64,000 nt of DNA from Achromobacter sp. MFA1 R4 (GTDB lineage: Bacteria > Pseudomonadota > Gammaproteobacteria > Burkholderiales > Burkholderiaceae_B), in contig NZ_LT707065.1 in assembly GCF_900156745.1 (NCBI RefSeq), forward strand, positions 2,356,001 to 2,420,000, given 5' to 3'. Under the pieces are notes generated by a model. That model was not told the origin of the DNA, did no database searches, and worked only from the letters and a program-made list of their open reading frames with translations. Positions 59,819-64,000 of this stretch are shown one piece after another. The first letter of the stretch is position 1. The number at the start of each line of letters is the position of its first letter. Both the position numbers and the translations under genes were made by a program.

Positions 59819-61572
59819 GCGGCGGCGCAAGCAGCCTCGAGCACGATCCGTCCGCGTCCCTGCAGAAGCCGCCGCGCGAGCAGTCGCGGTGGCTGATGGG
59901 ACTGGCCAGGACAGCGCGCTTTCCGCTGATCCTGGCCGGCGCCGCGCCGCTGGTCGGCGGGGCCCTGCTGGTCGTCCAGGCATGGCTGCTGGCCAGCGTG
60001 CTCGATTCGGCGATCGTCGGCCAGGTGCCGAGGCATGAACTGCTGGGCGGCATCCTCGGCATTGCGGCGCTGATGCTGCTGCGCGCCTGCATCGCCTGGG
60101 CGGGCGAGCGCGCCGGCGCCGATGCGTCCGAACGGATCAAGCGCCATGTGCGCCAATCGCTGTTCCAGCGGCTGGTGCGCAGCGGACCGTACTGGAGCCG
60201 GGGCAAGGCGTCGGGCGAACTGGCGAGCGCGGTGGTCGACCAGGTCGAGGCGCTGGACGGTTTCTTCGCCAAGTATCTCCCCGCCATGGCCGCCGCCGCC
60301 ATGCTGCCGGTGGCGTTCTCCGTGGTGCTGCTGCCCATGGATGTCGTCGCCGGCCTGGTCCTGCTGATCACGGCGCCGCTGATTCCGCTGTTCATGGCGC
60401 TGGTGGGGTGGGGCGCGCAAGGCGCCAGCCGCCGTCACCTGCGCGCCTTCGCGCGCCTGTCGGGCTTTTTCGCGGACCGGCTGCGCGGCCTGTCCACGCT
60501 CAAACTGTATGGACGCGCCCAGGCCGAGGCCCAGTCCGTCGTGGCCGCCAGCGATGCGCTGCGCCAGCGCACGATGTCGGTGCTGCGCATCGCGTTCCTG
60601 TCGTCGGCCGTGCTGGAATTCTTTGCCGCCCTGGGCGTGGCGGGCGTTGCTGTCTACATCGGCCTGACCTACCTGGGATTCCTGGACGTGCGCTGGTCGC
60701 CGCTGACCTTGCAGGCCGGGCTGTTCTGCCTGCTGATGGCGCCGGAGGTCTACGCGCCGCTGCGCCAGTTCGCGGCCCATTATCACGACCGCCAGACGGC
60801 GCTTGCCGCCGTCACGCAGATCGCCGTCCTGTTCGACGGCCTGCCCCAGTACGCCGGCGATGAGGCCGCCAAGGCGGCCGCGCCCACCGCCGCGCCCGTG
60901 CACGCCAGCCAGGGCGCCGGCCTTGTCATGACCGGCCTGCGCGTCGAGGCGCCGGGCCGCGGCCACGCGGTGCTGTCCGACGCCGCATTCACGCTGGCGC
61001 CGGGCGAGCACGTGGCGTTGATGGGGCCCAGCGGCGCCGGCAAGACCACGCTCATCGAAGCCATCGCGCGCCTGCGGCCGGCCGGCGGCGATATCCGCAT
61101 CGACGGCCTGCCCCTGGCGCAGTGGGAAGAAGGCGCCTTGCGCCAGCGCGTGGCGCTGATCGGCCAGCGGCCCCAACTGCTGGCCGGGTCCATCGCCGAC
61201 AACATCCGTTTGGGCCGTCCCGGCGCCACGGACCTGCAGGTGCAGGACGCCGCGCGCCGCGCCTGTGTGCTTGAATTCGCGCAAGACCTGCCGCAAGGGC
61301 TGGACACCCCGCTCGGCAGCCGCGGCCATGGCCTGTCCGGCGGACAGGCGCAGCGCGTGGCGCTGGCCCGCCTGTTCCTGCGCGACCCTGGCCTGATCCT
61401 GCTGGACGAGCCCACCGCGCACCTGGACGAGGCCACGCAGGCCCGCGTCCTGGACGAAATCCTGGAATTTGCCGCCGGCCGCACCTTGCTGCTGGCCACG
61501 CACGCGCCGGCAGTCGCCGCCCGGTTCGGCCGGGTGGCGCGCGTTGCGCACGGCGCTGTGGAAGACGCATGA
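59815..61572 (+). CDS. cydD: Heterodimeric ABC exporter CydDC, subunit CydD
   Basis: This 585-residue fused membrane-ATPase subunit belongs to the exporter that moves cysteine/glutathione or heme-related factors needed for bd-oxidase assembly. Six helices span about residues 20-320. The ATPase domain has Walker A GPSGAGKTT, signature LSGGQAQR and Walker B LILLDEPTAHLD. The start is GTG at 59815, overlapping the cydX stop by four bases. The first 30 residues are soluble. Confidence 0.92.
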   Translation: MSGGASSLEHDPSASLQKPPREQSRWLMGLARTARFPLILAGAAPLVGGALLVVQAWLLASVLDSAIVGQVPRHELLGGILGIAALMLLRACIAWAGERAGADASERIKRHVRQSLFQRLVRSGPYWSRGKASGELASAVVDQVEALDGFFAKYLPAMAAAAMLPVAFSVVLLPMDVVAGLVLLITAPLIPLFMALVGWGAQGASRRHLRAFARLSGFFADRLRGLSTLKLYGRAQAEAQSVVAASDALRQRTMSVLRIAFLSSAVLEFFAALGVAGVAVYIGLTYLGFLDVRWSPLTLQAGLFCLLMAPEVYAPLRQFAAHYHDRQTALAAVTQIAVLFDGLPQYAGDEAAKAAAPTAAPVHASQGAGLVMTGLRVEAPGRGHAVLSDAAFTLAPGEHVALMGPSGAGKTTLIEAIARLRPAGGDIRIDGLPLAQWEEGALRQRVALIGQRPQLLAGSIADNIRLGRPGATDLQVQDAARRACVLEFAQDLPQGLDTPLGSRGHGLSGGQAQRVALARLFLRDPGLILLDEPTAHLDEATQARVLDEILEFAAGRTLLLATHAPAVAARFGRVARVAHGAVEDA

Positions 61573-63266
61573 AAAACCTGTTGCTGCTCCTGCCCCTGTA
61601 CGCGCGCCGTAAAAGCGGGCTTTTGCTCGCATTGTTCTGCGCGCTCGCCACGGTGGCCGCGGGTGTGGGCCTGCTTGGCGTGTCGGGCTGGTTCCTGACG
61701 GGCGCGTTCCTGGCCGGCGCCGGCAGTGTCTTCAATCTGTTCGCGCCCTCGGCGCTGGTGCGTGGGCTCTCGTTCCTACGGATCGTGTCGCGGTATGCGG
61801 ACCGGGTGGTCGGGCATTCGGCCACGCTGCGCCTCTTGGCCGATCTGCGCGCCATGGTGTTCGCGGCGCTGATCCGGCTGACACCGCGCCAGCTCGCGCG
61901 CTATCGCAGCGGCGATCTGGTCGCCCGCATGACGAACGACGTCGACGCGCTGGACACGGTGTTCCTGTTCGTGCTGGCGCCGCTGGCGACGGCGGTCCTC
62001 GCGGGCGCCGTGCTGACGGTCGTGCTGGGGCAATGGCTGCCCGCCGCCGCGCTGGTCTTCGCGCTGGCGCTGCTGACGGCGTGCGCGGCGGTGCCCCTGT
62101 GGCTGGTGCGCGCGGCGCGCAAGCCGGGCGCGGCGGCGCAGGAAAGCGCGGCGGGGCTGCGCGCCGCCACGCTGGACGCCGTGGATGGCCATGCGGACAT
62201 GGTGGCGATGCATGCGCAGGACCAGACACTGGCGCATTTCAATGGCCTGTGCGAGGCGAGCGCCCGGGCGCGGCGCAGCCAGGCGCGGGTGGCGGTGCGC
62301 GGGCAATGGTTCCTGCAGGTGTGCGCGGGCATTGCGGTGCTGGCGCTGCTGTGGTTCGGCCTGGCCGCGCACGAGGCGGGCCGCATCGAGGGGCCGATCC
62401 TGGCCGGCCTGCTGCTGGCTGTCATCGGCATCTTCGAGGTGGCCGGCCCCATCATGCGCGGCGCTTCCCGCATGGGGTCGGCGATGTCGGCGGCTGCGCG
62501 CATCCGCGAGATCACGCAGTGCCTGCCCGACATGCAGGATCCGCCCGTGCCGCGTCCGCTGCCCGCCCGCGGCGCGCTGGAACTGGACGGTGTGCGCTTT
62601 GCCTACCCGGCGCGCACGCCGGGCGACAGCACCCCGGTGCTGCATGACATCAGCCTGCGCATCGAGCCGGGCGAACGCGTGGCCATTTTGGGCGCCAGCG
62701 GCGCGGGCAAGTCCACGCTGCTGCATCTGATCCTGCGGCTCGAGGATCCGCAGGCCGGGCAGGTCAGGTTTGGTGGCTGCGATGCGCGCGAATGCGCGCA
62801 GGCGGACTGGCATCGACGGATCGCGCTGCTGTCGCAGGATTCGCCGCTGTTCCTGGGCACGCTGCGCACCAACCTGCTGATCGGCGACCCGGACGCCGAC
62901 GATGCCACGCTGTGGCGCGCCCTGGACGCGGCCAGGCTGGGCGACTTCGTGCGCGGCCTGCCTGACGGCCTGGACACCTGGGCGGGCGAAACCGGTTCGC
63001 AGCTGTCGGCCGGACAGGCGCGCCGGCTGTGCCTGGCAAGGGCGCTGCTGGCGCCGGCCGCCATCCTCGTGCTGGACGAGCCGACCGCGGGGCTGGACGC
63101 CGCGGCCGAGTCCGCGTTCTTCGCCGACCTTGAACATGCGGTGCGCGGACGCACCGTGGTGCTGGCGACGCACGCGGCCCTGCCCGACGGCGCGGTGCAT
63201 CGTCGCCATGTTCTGCGCGATGGAACGTTGCATGACATGTCATCGCAAGCGGCAATCCTGGCTTAA
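61569..63266 (+). CDS. cydC: Heterodimeric ABC exporter CydDC, subunit CydC
   Basis: This 565-residue partner of CydD has six helices, then an ATPase domain with Walker A GASGAGKST and Walker B ILVLDEPTAGLD. The signature reads LSAGQARRLCLARALL, a departure from LSGGQ that suggests asymmetric ATP sites, as in other heterodimeric exporters. The ATG overlaps the cydD stop (ATGA at 61569-61572). It completes the cyd operon. Confidence 0.92.
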   Translation: MKNLLLLLPLYARRKSGLLLALFCALATVAAGVGLLGVSGWFLTGAFLAGAGSVFNLFAPSALVRGLSFLRIVSRYADRVVGHSATLRLLADLRAMVFAALIRLTPRQLARYRSGDLVARMTNDVDALDTVFLFVLAPLATAVLAGAVLTVVLGQWLPAAALVFALALLTACAAVPLWLVRAARKPGAAAQESAAGLRAATLDAVDGHADMVAMHAQDQTLAHFNGLCEASARARRSQARVAVRGQWFLQVCAGIAVLALLWFGLAAHEAGRIEGPILAGLLLAVIGIFEVAGPIMRGASRMGSAMSAAARIREITQCLPDMQDPPVPRPLPARGALELDGVRFAYPARTPGDSTPVLHDISLRIEPGERVAILGASGAGKSTLLHLILRLEDPQAGQVRFGGCDARECAQADWHRRIALLSQDSPLFLGTLRTNLLIGDPDADDATLWRALDAARLGDFVRGLPDGLDTWAGETGSQLSAGQARRLCLARALLAPAAILVLDEPTAGLDAAAESAFFADLEHAVRGRTVVLATHAALPDGAVHRRHVLRDGTLHDMSSQAAILA

Positions 63267-63322
63267 GCGGGGCGGCGCGGTTATAGTTCGCCTTGCTTCA
63301 ATTCTCTTCAGGGACGCACTTC

Positions 63323-63877
63323 ATGCAGACCGACAACGCCGAGTTCATCCGGCGCACCATCCGCAGCGTTCCGGATTGGCCTCAACCCGGTGTCACCTTC
63401 CGCGACATTACGCCGGTGCTGCAGGATCCCCGTGCGTTCCGGGTCCTGATCGATCTCTTCGTCTATCGCTACATGCGCCAGCGCCTGGATCTGGTGGCGG
63501 GCGTGGATGCGCGCGGTTTCATCGTCGGCAGCGTGCTGGCCTATGAGTTGAATCTGGGCTTCGTGCCCGTGCGCAAGAAGGGCAAGCTGCCGTATCGCAC
63601 GGTGGCCGAGGAATATTCGCTGGAATATGGCAACGCGGCCGTCGAAATGCACACGGATTCGGTGCGCACCGGCCAGCGCGTCCTGCTGGTGGACGACCTG
63701 ATCGCCACGGGCGGAACCATGCTCGCGGCCATCAAGCTGCTGCAGCGCCTGGGCGCCAACGTGGTGGAAGCCGCCGCCATCATCGACCTGCCGGACCTGG
63801 GTGGTTCCGCCAAGGTGGCCGCCACCGGCACGCCGCTCTACACGGTCTGTCAGTACGGCGCGGACACGACGCCGTAG
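63323..63877 (+). CDS. apt: Adenine phosphoribosyltransferase
   Basis: This 184-residue salvage enzyme makes AMP from adenine and PRPP. The PRPP motif [14 protein letters not shown] lies near residue 122 and [17 protein letters not shown] near 65. The ATG at 63323 ([20 protein letters not shown]) gives the family N-terminus and has AGGGACG upstream. The frame reaches back ten codons to 63293 without support. It is 56 bases after cydC and probably has its own promoter. Confidence 0.93.
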   Translation: MQTDNAEFIRRTIRSVPDWPQPGVTFRDITPVLQDPRAFRVLIDLFVYRYMRQRLDLVAGVDARGFIVGSVLAYELNLGFVPVRKKGKLPYRTVAEEYSLEYGNAAVEMHTDSVRTGQRVLLVDDLIATGGTMLAAIKLLQRLGANVVEAAAIIDLPDLGGSAKVAATGTPLYTVCQYGADTTP

Positions 63878-63927
63878 CGCGTAGCGCACGGGGAGCGTCC
63901 CCGCGCCGGCATGCGCATGGGCATGGC

Positions 63928-64000
63928 TTATGCGTCTGAAAGCCGGGGCTGGATGAAATCCAGGAAAGCCTTGGTCTTGGCGGGCAGCATGCGCGAGGGC
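63928..64000 (-). CDS. LysR-family regulator, C-terminal fragment at window edge
   Basis: On the minus strand the last 73 bases encode SRMLPAKTKAFLDFIQPRL and a short end, with stop TAA at 63928-63930. The phrase LPAKTxAFLDFI just before the stop is typical of LysR-type regulators, where it forms the last helix. The rest lies outside the window. It is convergent with apt. Confidence 0.6.
   Translation of the reverse strand, partial: PSRMLPAKTKAFLDFIQPRLSDA

Overview
The window is chromosomal DNA of a GC-rich betaproteobacterium. Gene order and protein style fit the Alcaligenaceae, probably Achromobacter or a close Bordetella relative. The main pointers are the order gatC-gatA-gatB / mreBCD-mrdA-rodA, the block kdsD-kdsC-lptC-lptA-lptB-hpf-ptsN-hprK, and a gdhA, argP and LIV-type transporter background typical of that family. 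The assignment rests on protein recognition and synteny only. No rRNA, tRNA or CRISPR array was seen.

Layout. 1-3.5 kb: the 3' side of a polyphosphate:AMP phosphotransferase, then a sulfide-response locus (blh persulfide dioxygenase on one strand, bigR and two YeeE/YedE permease genes on the other) around a shared AT-rich operator. 3.5-13 kb: a minus-strand cluster of a complete LIV-type ABC importer flanked by two AMP-forming ligases (one FAA1-like, one divergent PaaK-like), with a divergent Crp/Fnr regulator. 13-16.4 kb: ohrR and ohr, divergent argO/argP, and a periplasmic copper chaperone. 16.5-18 kb: an intact IS3-family element with frameshifted orfA/orfB. It sits in the loop of what was a perfect terminator hairpin between the copper chaperone gene and gdhA. 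18-22.3 kb: gdhA with an NtrC-like promoter dyad, xth, pyrE and a PIN-domain toxin-antitoxin pair. 22.3-31.5 kb: gatCAB (minus strand) divergent from the mreBCD-mrdA-rodA cell-elongation operon.

31.5-32.7 kb holds no credible gene. It is a mosaic of a degenerate 20-bp tandem array, two mutually inverted fold-back modules and a central 29-bp perfect inverted repeat. 32.7-36.2 kb: an LDH2-type dehydrogenase with a DASS transporter, then slmA. 36.2-43 kb: a HAD nucleotidase-like gene and argB, metQ, and a yraN-diaA-dolP-tlpA operon divergent from rsmI-ogt. 43-51.7 kb: rlpA-rapZ, two multiheme cytochromes c and a MocR-like gene, then hprK-ptsN-hpf. 50.9-54.6 kb: LPS transport and KDO genes. 54.7-64 kb: purT, a GbsR/MarR-type regulator with a strong upstream dyad, the cydA-cydB-cydX-cydD-cydC operon, apt, and the tail of a LysR gene.

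Most genes are housekeeping: envelope elongation, LPS transport, tRNA amidation, nitrogen-PTS control, nucleotide salvage and a bd-type oxidase. The accessory content is the IS, the toxin-antitoxin pair, the LIV/ligase cluster, the cytochrome/MocR block and the repeat mosaic. Many operon joints are 4-base ATGA or GTGA overlaps, so translational coupling is widespread.
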